Source: Phyllostachys edulis (lineage: Eukaryota > Streptophyta > Magnoliopsida > Poales > Poaceae). Taken from it: a stretch of DNA of 64,000 nucleotides. Shown here in pieces: positions 35,201 to 45,467 of this stretch (its first letter is position 1; every line of letters begins with the position of its first letter). A program made the position numbers and the translations under genes. Location of the stretch: the NCBI GenBank assembly GCA_036346405.1, contig CM070559.1:44076518-44140517 (forward strand). The letters run 5' to 3'. Under the pieces are notes generated by a model. It saw only the letters and a list, made by a program, of their open reading frames with translations. It searched no databases and was not told the origin of the DNA.

Positions 35201-38009
35201 ACACCCTCTAGAGGGCTGAGAAGGCGGGATAAACTGCAATCAAATTAAAGATCATTGAATCGGCGCCCAACTGCCCAAGATGAGCTCTATAACTTAGAAA
35301 CTGAACTGTAATGTTACGTATAACTGTATAATACAGAGGATGAATCCAATGTTGCTTCACCATGCTACAAGAAAAAATATCAATATGGAAGAAGATAGAG
35401 ATTCATCTCCATTTATGCAATCACTGACCAAAATCAAAATGTATTCAGCAGAAAACACAAATTTTAGTGGGAATCGTAAGCATAATACATAATGTATTAT
35501 GCCTGGTGATTTCAACTTTGGAAAGACATTGCTTGTTGGTGTCAGCACATGCAAGCATCTGATAATTCGTTTGGTTAATTACGTGTACCAACAGGCCCAA
35601 GACCAAGTCACCATGTAGACTCTTTTTTTTAGGAAAGGCACCATGTAGACTTAATATCTGAATCATGTGAAAGCCATATTACTTCATACTAAGATCATTC
35701 CAACTACCCACGCCTTGCTATCCACTTCTGTCATCAATACTTTGGTTATGTGAGTTTGACTATTGAATGCATTGCCAGGCTACTTCTGGACCAGCGAAGC
35801 ACAAATACAGCCTAACACAGTAGGCCTCAGCAGTAACTTTGTTTCATCATGAATCATGATAGATCAATTATTTTGCATGCTCTGCTGATATCTTCAGTTG
35901 ACATCCGAACTTCTGAAACCAAGAGGTTAACAAAAAGAGGAGCATACTTCTCTATTCTCTAATAATCAAGTTTTAGATGGAAAGCAACTTATGAAATAGG
36001 AATTTGTTCCGAGAACTGTGCACATGCAACACAATTTGCAACAAGGTAGCGAAAAAAAAAAGAATTTGCTCAAAGATGTTAAAGTCTTAGAAACACGCAC
36101 GCCAGAAAAAGGATAACTTATGAGCAATTAGATTTAGACACGAAATTCAAGGCAAAAGGCTAGAGGGCAGACCTCCTCTGAACAAATACATTAATATCTC
36201 TATCTCTGTCGTTCCCCCTAGATGAAACATCAATAATTGCTTGCAATAATGAGCCAACAGCAGCCTGCAAACAACTTTTGTAAGACTTCAGATGATACAC
36301 AATTTGTATGTCACCAGAATTTTGGAATCTGCAGCTACAATGGGGTTTATGGTGCTTGGTTGTTGGCTCTAAGTTGATTAAAAGTGGCAGCATCTTCACA
36401 TATGAAAAATATTCCAAAGCAAAATCACTTCCACTATTGGCAGCTATTACCATTTCAAACAAGCTACTGACTTCAGTAGCAAATGATAACCTATTCATAG
36501 CTTGCCAAGCGCCCAAGCCATGTAGCATACAAAGTACATCCATCCGGGCATCTGTATTTTAGGATGCATGTAATAAGTCTGGCTCACACAAAATTACCAG
36601 TGGCTCGTTTTCTGAATGGAAGAAGACCAAAAAAGAAAACTCAAGAGAAACCTAGTTGTAAATAATTCCATCATTAATGGTTTTTGTGACATTTATAATG
36701 CGGTACGGGTACCAAAGTTAAGAAGATAGGAAGACTGCACAGATTCCCCACTTTCTTCGCACGAAGCATAGAGCAAATGCACATCTGAAGAATGTTCAGT
36801 AAGATACCTGGTAAGACAGTGATTTTATCCATGCATTGTTATCTACACCCAGCCATGTCTTTGGAAGCCAAGAGTTTTTTGATGATTTGCTGTGATCTAT
36901 GAAAGCCAATTCAATAGATCTCGCAGCATCATGTATTGATTGGACAAGTCCAGTGCTTATATCTTCGCTTTGCAATGCTTTATCCAATTTCAACCATATT
37001 TCCTCCATCTCACTTGCCGAATCAACTTGCGGGACTCCATTAACAGATATACCACTACCATCATCTTGAGAAGCCAAAGGAATGATATGGACTAACCTTC
37101 TAGTTCTCTGAAAGGCTACCCTCTGTCTCCTAAATTCCAGCCATCTAGCACTGTGAACAATCTTCACACATTCCGATGGTGAACTCCGTAAATAGCACTT
37201 TCTCTTAGAAATGTGCGGATGGATTTTTTGACTCCTTAGATCAACAACGCTTCTGCATACGAATCTGAACCCATATAATTTCTCCAGGGTATAAATCTTT
37301 GATGTGCTGCAGACACATTCCATTTGATCCGTTAATAGTCAGAAACAGTAAAGAAAAATGTAAAATGGACTTAATTACATCATGAATATATATTTTTTAC
37401 TCAATATATCATCAGCAGATATTTGTAAGGCCCCCATCAAACTAGTTCCGCCAATCAGAGCCAGGGGAAAGCAACTATTTAGAACAAGTACGAAGTATTC
37501 CTATTTGCTAGTAAAGGCAATAAGAAAACACACACGGTGTGGATATCATATCGGCCATATCGTTCATAGAAAACATCAACAGAACAGAAAGCGAAAACTA
37601 GTAGAGGGACCCAATTCCCAGGTCAGTTACAAAGCCCAGGACGTGACACCGCAACGCTACTGCGGCCATCGCCATCACGGCAAGCTACCAAACCAACTAG
37701 GCAGAATTCTCCGGCGACACACAACCCCGCAGCACCAGCCCAATTCAGCCACCAATTCAACCAACCTGCCGCCACACCCACGCCTTCCATTACTCCAATC
37801 CTAATCAACACATTCCTGCGCAATCCAGCCACCCACCTACGAGCTAACGGGAACGAGCGAATCAACCGTGGAGCCGTACAAGGAGCAGGGGAGGGGGAGG
37901 GGGAGAGAGAAACAGAGAGGCCCAACCTGGCGGCGCACATGGCCGCCCTCGGCTCGCCGCCGGCGCCGAGGGGGAGGTGGCGCGGCTGCGACGCCACGGC
38001 GGTCGCCAT
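29267..38009 (-). CDS. LETM1-like protein (18 exons, 923 aa)
   Basis: Exons in transcript order: 38009-37927, 37306-36808, 36264-36173, 35233-35069, 34973-34586, 34498-34380, 34249-34177, 34086-33875, 33776-33732, 33620-33539, 32956-32768, 31688-31585, 31478-31388, 30848-30717, 30473-30342, 29986-29816, 29541-29482, 29401-29267. Every junction is GT-AG and every phase fits, giving 2772 nt with no internal stop. Residues 1-60 are Ala/Arg/Ser-rich, suggesting an organelle presequence. Helical, charged stretches (about 587-649 and 715-758) suggest coiled coils. Residues about 803-910 hold the LETM1-type core: GDELTQKEKQALQRTLTDLA, VVPIGILMLLPVTAVGHAA, STYGPERLDLLRQLEKV. Known family members act in organelle membrane ion or translation homeostasis; this long plant subtype has no role I can name with certainty. 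Two hAT-type elements sit in introns. Confidence 0.9.
31052..31278. mobile_element. hAT MITE in LETM1-like intron, TSD GCTCAAAC
   Basis: The 227-bp insert begins CAAGGATCCAAAACCCG and ends CGGGTTTCTTTTTCCCTG, an imperfect inverted repeat. The 8-bp word GCTCAAAC flanks it exactly (31044-31051 and 31279-31286). The interior is rich in CCGGCCGG/GGTAACCGG words. The 8-bp duplication and terminal CA..TG match hAT. It lies between coding exons and does not touch the splice sites. Confidence 0.8.
31801..32302. mobile_element. hAT-like insertion in LETM1-like intron, TSD CAAGAGGT
   Basis: CAAGAGGT occurs at 31793-31800 and 32303-32310, flanking a 502-bp insert whose ends are CTAAGGACGCC and GGTAAGGCGGGTAG, weakly inverted. 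Inside are a TATATAAGAGG box (about 31956) and a GC-rich leader-like block ending CCCCGGTAAG, which looks like a promoter plus first exon with donor. It is therefore perhaps an internally deleted autonomous element. Superfamily confidence is moderate because the terminal repeats are weak. Confidence 0.6.
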
Positions 38010-38022
38010 GAGCTGCCGCTGC

Positions 38023-38024
<2 letters not shown>

Positions 38025-38067
<43 letters not shown>
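38025..38067. repeat. (CT)n microsatellite in the LETM1-like 5' leader
   Basis: An uninterrupted 43-bp CT run lies 16-58 bp upstream of the start codon, reading (GA)n in the transcript. Such tracts occur in plant 5' leaders and are length-variable. Confidence 0.9.
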
Positions 38068-38069
<2 letters not shown>

Positions 38070-38511
38070 GCGATGAGATTGACGCGAGCGTCGCGACAGG
38101 CGAGGGGGGAGTGAGGCGGAGAGGGATAGGGTTTATATTGGGAGGGAAGTAGCGGTGGGAAGGAGGCCGAGGGAGGAAGAGGCGGTGGTCGTGGGGAGGG
38201 GCCCGGAAACGATAGGCGCTGGGAGCGGCCACCGGTGCTTTCACGGGGACCAGACCATTTCGGCATCTCGGTTTTTCTTTTTCTCCTGCCCTTTTCGTCT
38301 TGTTCCCCAACTAGACTTTTCTCTTTTGTGTCATATTTTTGAATCTGATAGTCATATCTGATAAAAAGTAGTGCTTAAGAGAAAGCGCAAGAAATAGATA
38401 ATTTTTTGATTGGTTAAAGAAACCCAGAAATGCGTGTCTCGAGAAAAAGTTGTGCATAAGAAAGAAAGCGAGAAATGATGATTTTTTGGTGGTTAAGAAA
38501 CCTAAAGATAT

Positions 38512-38998
38512 GGGGCCTGTTTGGTTCGCTCCCTGGTGTCGATCTGTCTGGCCAGGACACCTCTTGATGGCTACCGGCTTGTTGCATGGTTTGATGCCTA
38601 GGAGTCAGGCGTAGAAAATAAGCGCTTGGGAGTCAGGCCTCCCAGGCAGCTCGATCTACGTTGATAGTTTGATCCAACGTTCTATTTTTATTCACTAGCT
38701 CCAGGCTTATGCTTTCAACCAAACAACTCATTTTCAGGTTTACCTGGCAAGGAAAAACCATCTACTTTTCAGGCACCATTTTTCACAGGCATGGAATCTA
38801 GGACACCAACCAAACAGGCCTATAGTGTTTTGTTGATAATACATGTCTGGTGGTAGAAAAGAGAGAGAAAGAGTTGCCTGCCAGACCTTCGTTTTCCATG
38901 CATGGCTACCAGGCTTCATCCAAACGAGCAACAGGCAGTCACCCGGCGTAGCTCCCGGCCAGGAAAATCGCATCAGGCTTCCAACCAAGTAGGCCCTT
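38512..38998. mobile_element. TIR element with GGGCCTGTTTGGTT ends
   Basis: The left end GGGGCCTGTTTGGTT faces an inner CCAACCAAACAGGCC at 38806-38820 and an outer CCAACCAAGTAGGCCC at about 38982-38997. Related sequence (AACCAAACACC, CTACTTTTCAGGC, CAGGCATG) recurs at 51840-52030 inside the hAT element. The unit is non-coding. Whether the shorter or longer end is the true terminus is undecided. Confidence 0.55.
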
Positions 38999-39062
38999 GG
39001 CCTCACTGCCACTACCGGGTTTTTTCCCCACCCTTCTTCCTCCTCGCGTTCGTTAACGACTC

Positions 39063-39435
39063 GAGTTCTTTTTATTTTTTAAACTTTTTTTAAAATATTT
39101 TTTTAAAATAACATCTTTATAACTTTATTTCCAATTCTGACCATTTTGATCACGCCATGACATGTGGCGTGACTAAGCCGTGATGTCACGCCACCGACCG
39201 CGACGTGACCAAACCTGCCACGACAGCCCTCCGAGCCAATAGCGTTCGTTTTTTGCTAACTCCTGTCACGCCAAGAGGAGTGACGTGACAACACTCGTTT
39301 GTCATACCGGGATCCATGATGTGACAAATTGTTTTTACTTGTGGCGTGGTTAGAAAAGTTGAAATTAGGAATAAAGTTAAAGAAATGTTATCTTTAAAAT
39401 ATTTTTAAAAAAATATTAAAAAATAAAAAGAACTC
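39063..39435. mobile_element. Mutator-type MITE, 9-bp TSD TAACGACTC
   Basis: The ends GAGTTCTTTTTATTTTTTAA and TTAAAAAATAAAAAGAACTC form a long inverted repeat of roughly 75 bp with few differences. TAACGACTC flanks it exactly at 39054-39062 and 39436-39444. The 9-bp duplication and long TIRs fit a Mutator-like MITE. The centre carries several TCACGCC/GGCGTGAC words in both orientations. Confidence 0.85.
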
Positions 39436-39444
39436 TAACGACTC

Positions 39445-40266
39445 ACTCCACTGCTGCCGTGACGAGGCGTAAACGTTGTCGAAACTTGGACGTAGAGAAG
39501 ACAACTTGCCTGACGCGGATTCAAACCTTCGACTTCCGGCGCAGCAAACATTCCTGTGGATGATAAACATGCGAAGCGTGTGGTCTCCTAGTCCTATCTA
39601 CGAGTCTGTATACTCAGGTCTTGTGTGACTCTGCGAGGTGTTGTTTTTGCCTGACATAATACAAGCATTCGTCGCTGAACTAAGCAAATTGCCAGAGCTA
39701 ATCCATCGTCTAATCACATTCTGTCATTCTGATAGCAAAATCCATCCCACATTTTTGTCCCAAGGGGGGTAAAAAGAAAGAAAATTCGTCCCACATTCTG
39801 ATGGCAAACGCCTCGGTTAAATTAAATATACGCAGATCCATCCTTATAACGTTTGAATTCAGTGGTGAAAGGCGAGCGATCTACCTTCAAAATACAGTGT
39901 ACAAAATAAAAGTAGAACGAAAAAAAATCCTGCAGAATATGGTGACGTAGTAGGCATCAAACTTCGCTCTCAGAGGAGAGCTACGGTACACCACGCTCGA
40001 TCAAATGTCCACAACCGATTCTGTAAGTTATGCCAAAATAAAAGCATCGAACTACCAAGGAAAGTATATCCGCTGCCTTGCAAGGGAATTTATTGGGCAT
40101 GGAACGTGCTCAGACCACAGCCTAGAGTGGGTATCATCAGCAAACGACACGACGATAGAGCTACTCAGCTACATATGACCAATAGGACCAAAACTGGAGC
40201 ACAGGAGAAGTACTTACAACCAAATCGTCGATTCTGATTTTACCGACAGAAGAAACATGAAGATGT
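39445..40266. other. Spacer between LETM1-like gene and RIBA pseudogene
   Basis: No gene or repeat boundary was recognised. It contains the sequence downstream of the RIBA stop codon. Confidence 0.4.
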
Positions 40267-41861
40267 TTAAGCTTCTGGTGTTTGATCTTTCTCACAGCCA
40301 CTGTCATTCTGATCTTGCGACTGTTCCATGCCACTGTCAGCCAAGCCACTTGTATGACCACCAGGGCGGGTTCCATAAACATGCCCCCTCTTTAATCTCT
40401 TTGTTTCCGTGTAACGCCTGTTCTCATTGGTTATTGGTGTCAGCAGTGGCACTCTGCCCAAGACACTTAAACCGTAGCCCTCGACTCCGGTGTACTTCAC
40501 GGGGTTGTTAGCGTATGTATAATGATACTGACATTCATTGCCTATAAGAATTATTTATATCATCTGTAGCCAGATTAACGACAAATTTCATACAAATTAG
40601 ATGCATACAATTGTTGTCTTTTTACTTTTTACTTGTTTTTATAGATCACACAATCTTTTAATGCTTTTCTTGGTTCTGCTGATACAGTCGGCTATAGGAT
40701 TGTAGACAATACATTTCTCTCTATTTATTCTCTTTCATCCATATCAGCTTAAATTCTACGTGACAAAGACTATAGACAGCTGATGTAAACCCATTGTACA
40801 TAGCCTTAGTCATCAGCCTCATGGCTCGAACACCAAGATCTCGTAGTATCTGCAGAGAAGAAACAGTTATCAGCTTGGGTAGGAAGCTGAAACACCAAGA
40901 GCAGGGAGATGTGGAACCACGAAGTTTGTTTCGATAGTTCAAAAGTTGTAGAGGATAGAGGATAGTTCAAATTAAATGATCTTTACCTGTGCACCTACAC
41001 CGTACTCCCGTGAGTCAACCGGCAACCCTAACTCCTCGTTAGCCTCGACAGTATCCCGTCCGTCATCCTGTAAATTGTATGCCCGAAGATTGTGACCCAA
41101 CCCAATGCCCCTACCTTCATGACCACGAAGGTAAACTACTACACCACGGCCAGTCTTCTCAATCATGGTCATTGACAGGGCAAGTTGATTCCCACAATCA
41201 CACCTTGCTGGTCCAAAAATATCTCCGGTTAGGCATTCCGAATGCACTCTCACTAAGATATCCTGGCCATCCCCAACACCACCCTGTATAAGTGCAAATA
41301 GTCCATTTTAGGTTCCAAACATAAGGCTGAAGGAAAAGAAAGACTTGGCAAAGATCATCATTTTACAAGCACTCAATCCCAAAAAACAAGACACGTACTC
41401 CATGCTACACCACAATCTTGCAGTCTGCAGGTGAGTCATGGCCTGGATATGACTGCATGACTGCATCATTAGTTAAGGTCCTTGGCTCCTGGCCTCTTTG
41501 GCCAGTTTGATGGATGTAACTGGCAAATATGTCTTGTTGCATTGACTTTTGTTAAAGAATTTCCCGCATGATGTACTTGAGCAAAATGATTTTACGTCCT
41601 TTCAGTCAGTTGCAACCTGCAGGTGATTCTACCTTTCTGTATCATGCATAAAGTTCACAATTTTTATACTTCCTAAGGTGTTCTCCATGTAAGTTTCGGT
41701 ACCTAAAAGGTCTAACAGTAAAAATATTTTCTCAGGGATGCTTACCTTGACCATAGCAATGTGCTCCATCCCATCGATAAGAGATCGGCAGCAATAGGCT
41801 TTAAACGATCCCCACTGTAATTGTAAAGGTGTAACACAAACACATTCTACCAATCTGTCTC

Positions 41862-42021
41862 TCTTCCTCCTATATCTGCATATGGAAATTACTAACGGCT
41901 GAGATATATATAATGGTTGAAACGGTCCACAAAATTATGCATCTTCCTCCTATATCTGCATATGGAAATTACTAACGGCTGAGATATATATAATGGTTGA
42001 AACGGTCCACAAAATTATGCA
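41862..42021. repeat. 80-bp tandem duplication over a RIBA splice acceptor
   Basis: The 80 bp starting TCTTCCTCCTATATCTGCAT at 41862 repeats at 41942 almost perfectly. The unit includes the CTGCAG acceptor and the first bases of the exon beginning at 41875, so a second identical acceptor lies 80 bp upstream in the transcript. Confidence 0.85.
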
Positions 42022-43275
42022 TCCAAGTATAATACTATAATCATTCATCAAACCATAACTTTTTTTAAAAAAAAATACAGGTCTACACCTTTTGTGCGTT
42101 TGTATTCCTATGAACAAAACACATGCTTAAAATGCACTTAAGAAATGCACATGCGAAATGAATTGTTCTCTAGTTACCATTTGTCATGAAATTCTTACCA
42201 TTTAGTATTATCATAACTAAATTTTGTATTTCAATGCAGCATGTTTAATCCTTACAAGAAAGAACTGACGATTGAACATATTAACACAAAGCAAACCTAA
42301 CCAAGTCTGCAATTGAGATTATCTTCAGGTTTTCCCTCTTTCAAATTCTTGCAGTTTTGGTAACAAAGCCATGGAGCCATCATCATCGTCGACAAGTTCA
42401 CAAATAACTGCAACAGGAGGTAACCCAGCCAACATGGCAAGGTCTACTGATGCTTCAGTATGCCCAGCCCTTTTGAGCACACCACCTTCTCTATATTTAA
42501 GAGGGAAAATATGTCCGGGCCGGTTAACGTCCTCAGGCTTAGAATTTGGAGATGCAAGTGTAAGAACCGCGTTTGCCTGATCCTTAGCTGAAACCCCTGT
42601 TGTTGTGCCCTCTTTAGCATCCTAAAATACAAATGTTAGCAGGGCAAATTAGACAAAAATGACAAAAGGAGAAAGTACAATATGCTCTCGAGAAAAGGAG
42701 AAAGCACAACATGCGTACACAGTACACACATATGAGTGAGAGAGGGGGATCAGAAAGATAGGCTACTCGATTAGAGAGGGTTTTATAATCATCTTTTGCA
42801 CACAGCAGTGTATAGTTTACTTAAAAGAACACCGATGTGCATCGAAGTGATTTCACTAAAAAAGTGAAAGCTTTAGCTTATTCATCCCAAAGTACAGTTA
42901 ACAAACATCAACACTGCTTCTTTTGCGCACAAAACCATCCAGAGAGGAAGAAGAAGGAAAGCAAGGGAAGAAAGGAAAAAGAAAGCTAGGGTTTTGCGCT
43001 CCGTTTCCGATCTTCATCCAATTTCATGGGTAATGAGCTGACAAGTGAAAGCTTTATCTTATTATTCCCAAAGTACAGTTAACAAACATCAACACACTTC
43101 TTTTGATGTTAACACGAACTACCACATACATGAAATGTTCTTACGCTACAAAAAGCAATAAAAAAAATCAAGCCACTTACCACTGAAACAGTAAAGGCTG
43201 TCCGCAGCTTATCTTCATTTTCCTTTGCCGTTACCATAAGAGGAAGTTGTAGCCTTTCCAGGTCATCGTCTTTCA

Positions 43276-43338
43276 TGCTGAGTTGCTGACACATACAATC
43301 CCAATGCCATGCCTCACTGTGAAAGCCAATAAGCCATA
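43276..43338 (-). other. Two hAT-style excision footprints in a RIBA exon
   Basis: At 43323-43338 the transcript strand reads TATGGCTT followed by ATTGGCTT. At 43276-43291 it reads TGTCAGCA followed by ACTCAGCA. In each case an 8-bp word is duplicated and the first two bases of the second copy are complemented (TA to AT, TG to AC), the pattern left when an hAT transposon excises. Removing 8 bp at each site restores the expected DHBP synthase frame (M-A-F-T-V-R-H-G and V-S-M-K). Confidence 0.75.
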
Positions 43339-43420
43339 ACCTCGGGTGTAACCTTTGATGCTGCCATGATAAGATCTCCTTCATTCTCTCTGTCTTCATC
43401 ATCCACAACAATCACATACT

Positions 43421-43614
43421 GCAATATGAACTCAATTAGAAATATAAAGGACGTGACTGAAATAACCAAATAAATGCTAGTGAACGTAAATTCGGCAATG
43501 AGGACATACTTTTCCGTGGCGAATATCCTCCGCAATATGAACTCAATTAGAAATTGACGTGCACCTGCTAGTGAACGGCCTCAATGAGGACATACTTTTC
43601 CGTGGCGAATATCC
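43421..43614. repeat. Duplicated exon-intron segment of RIBA
   Basis: The segment GCAATATGAACTCAATTAG...ATATCCTC occurs at 43421-43530 and again, shortened, at 43532-43614. Both copies include the DIRHGK-coding end and its GTATG donor, so that short exon end is present twice. Confidence 0.8.
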
Positions 43615-44235
43615 TCGAAGGTGTCTTTGGGGTGGGCTCAGGCCTTTAGGCTCAGAGTCTTTTTGGGTCGAGGGCCATTTAGGGCCCCCCTACGACAGTG
43701 TTCAGAGATGATTATGGGGATATCCCAAGCGATCTCTTCTTATTCTTTTAACAACATTTTCAAGCGATTTCGCCGGTAAAGCCACTAATTGGGCCAAACC
43801 AAATTCTTCGATTCCAGTACATGCCCAAGGCAGAAGAAAGCGATGCCAGCTCAGCTGGGGGCTCACCGGAGGCACGGCGACGAGGATGGCGGCGCGATAG
43901 AAGCCATTTCCAGATCGAGAGCCCCTCCGTTTCGCCGCGAAATTCCTCTCCTGCGCGATCGCACTGGGCTAAGAGCCGGGGGTTCGAGGCGAGATGGAAA
44001 GCGAGGAGGCGAGCCGAGCCGCCGTGGATGGCGAAATCGCGCGGTTGGGGGTGGAGATGGATGGAGACGTCGAGAAGGCGGTAGATAGGATCGTCGCAAG
44101 GAGAGGCAAAAGCGCAGCACAGCTGGCGTGGCGTGGCGTGGCGGGTCGTATGCGTACGATTGGGGTTGGACGGTCCGGATGGATCGATTCGTGTTCACGG
44201 GATAATGACGGCGTGATTGGAGGGTCTCACGGCAT

Positions 44236-44697
44236 ATACAACTGTTTGTCTTTTATGGCTGTTTCTAAAGGTTCTAACTCATCTATAGACAATTGTAAAG
44301 ACAATATATTTAATAATTTATCTATAAATCATTCATTTTCAACACAATTTCTCTCCTTACACACTCACCATTTGCGATAGTTTACGTACCTAGCTTCTCT
44401 CTTATATAAGAGATGACTATCAGTGGCCACCTCAGTCGTCTCTTAGCTGTCATGTCACTCAGAATCATAGTTGGAGGAGAGATGATGTGAAGAGAGAGAA
44501 TATGTCATCTCTTATGTAAGAGACAAGCTGCGTACGCAAACCATCGCAAATGATGAGTGTGTAAGAAGAGAAATTGTGTTGAAAATGAATGATTTATAGA
44601 TAAATTATTGGAGACGTTATCTCTAAGGATGTTTGTAGATGAGTTGAAGCCTTTAGAGATAACCCTAAGAGACAAACTGTTGTACATGCCACAATTA
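44236..44697. mobile_element. Fold-back MITE with GGCATRTACAAC ends
   Basis: The left arm (44236-44395) starts GGCATATACAACTGTTTGTC. The right arm (about 44525-44697) is its inverted copy, ending GACAAACTGTTGTACATGCC. Both arms contain TTTATCTATAAATCATTCAT and TCAACACAATTTCTC. The hairpin has about 150-bp arms and no ORF. No clear target duplication was found. Confidence 0.75.
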
Positions 44698-44749
44698 TCT
44701 AATCCATTGAAGCCCAGTACAAACCATCCAGACATTGGGCGCACATAGA

Positions 44750-45410
44750 AACAATCATAAGAGCATCCACGGTGTATAGAGCCCTTTAAGATGCCTTAAG
44801 GTGACACATGTGAGGAGATTTTAGCTAAGCAAAAATGTCATAATGTATGGACCCTTTTACTACCTATTAGTGGGACCCACATCCAAATAAAAACATCTCA
44901 ATCCTCTTCTCTCTCCTCCCATGGAACTGATTCCTAGCTAAAGCCCTTATTCTTCTTCTCTCTCCTCTAAGATCCTCTTATTACGATATGAAGTACTAGA
45001 TCCATCCTCTTCTCTCTCCTCTAAGACCCCTTTTCAAACCCACATTGCTTATGCTCTAAACAAGCCTCTGGCTGAGAGTAACAACGAGGCTTCTTGTCAA
45101 ACCTGGAGAGAGAAAACGAGGTCATACACAAAGGGAAAGTTAATATGAATTTTGCATAAATTTTATATGAAATGATTCAATTCCTGCTAAGATTCTGAGG
45201 AAAAATTTGCGCTCCAAATGTGACCTAAGTTTCTCTCCCAAGTCTCCCAAGGTGTAAGTTTACAAGTCTACATGTCATCGAATTTTGAACCTACTCAGGG
45301 AGTCTTTAGACCCACCACACAAAATTTAGCGCATGGAAAAAAATACGAAAGCAAAGCAACCTCAAGAATCGATAAAACATACTCCTGTGTTTAAAAGTGT
45401 AGGGCATATT
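44750..45410. other. Non-coding stretch with MITE-like debris
   Basis: Starts with AGAGCATCCACGG, a phrase seen at ends of some grass MITEs. CTTCTCTCTCCTC occurs three times between 44900 and 45020. No right end or gene was identified. Confidence 0.4.
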
Positions 45411-45467
45411 TTGTCTTGCACATAGACCAGGGAGAAATGGCTAGACTACCTCTAATTATTATATATA

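Larger units (their letters stand above)
40267..43907 (-). pseudogene. RIBA: RIBA-type GTP cyclohydrolase II / DHBP synthase pseudogene
   Basis: RIBA enzymes start plastid riboflavin synthesis from GTP and ribulose 5-phosphate. Recognisable exons: 43907-43867 (MASIAPPSSSPCLR, tentative start), ...-43596 (TFEDIRHGK), 43418-43181 (VVDDEDRENEGDLIMAA ... QLPLMVTAKENEDKLRTAF), 42621-42297 (RPGHIFPL, HTEASVDLAMLAGL), 41875-41746 (QWGSFKAYCCRSLIDG), 41283-40987 (SECLTGDIFGPARCDCGNQL with the three zinc cysteines, then RGHEGRGIGL), 40849-~40800 (ILRDLGVRAMRLM) and ~40509-40267 (YGLSVLGRVPLLTPI). Defects: two 8-bp insertions in the 43418-43181 exon, a 2-bp GG insertion near 42325, no GT at the end of RLM, and no AG before the last exon. 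The GCHII exon itself is open. A functional product is unlikely. Confidence 0.85.

Noticed and set aside
37623..38310. Overlapping frames around the LETM1-like start
   Set aside because: They arise from the GC-rich first exon, its retained intron and the CT microsatellite in other frames.
43994..44380. 128-aa plus-strand frame upstream of RIBA
   Set aside because: It overlaps the presumed RIBA leader on the opposite strand and runs into the fold-back MITE. No domain.
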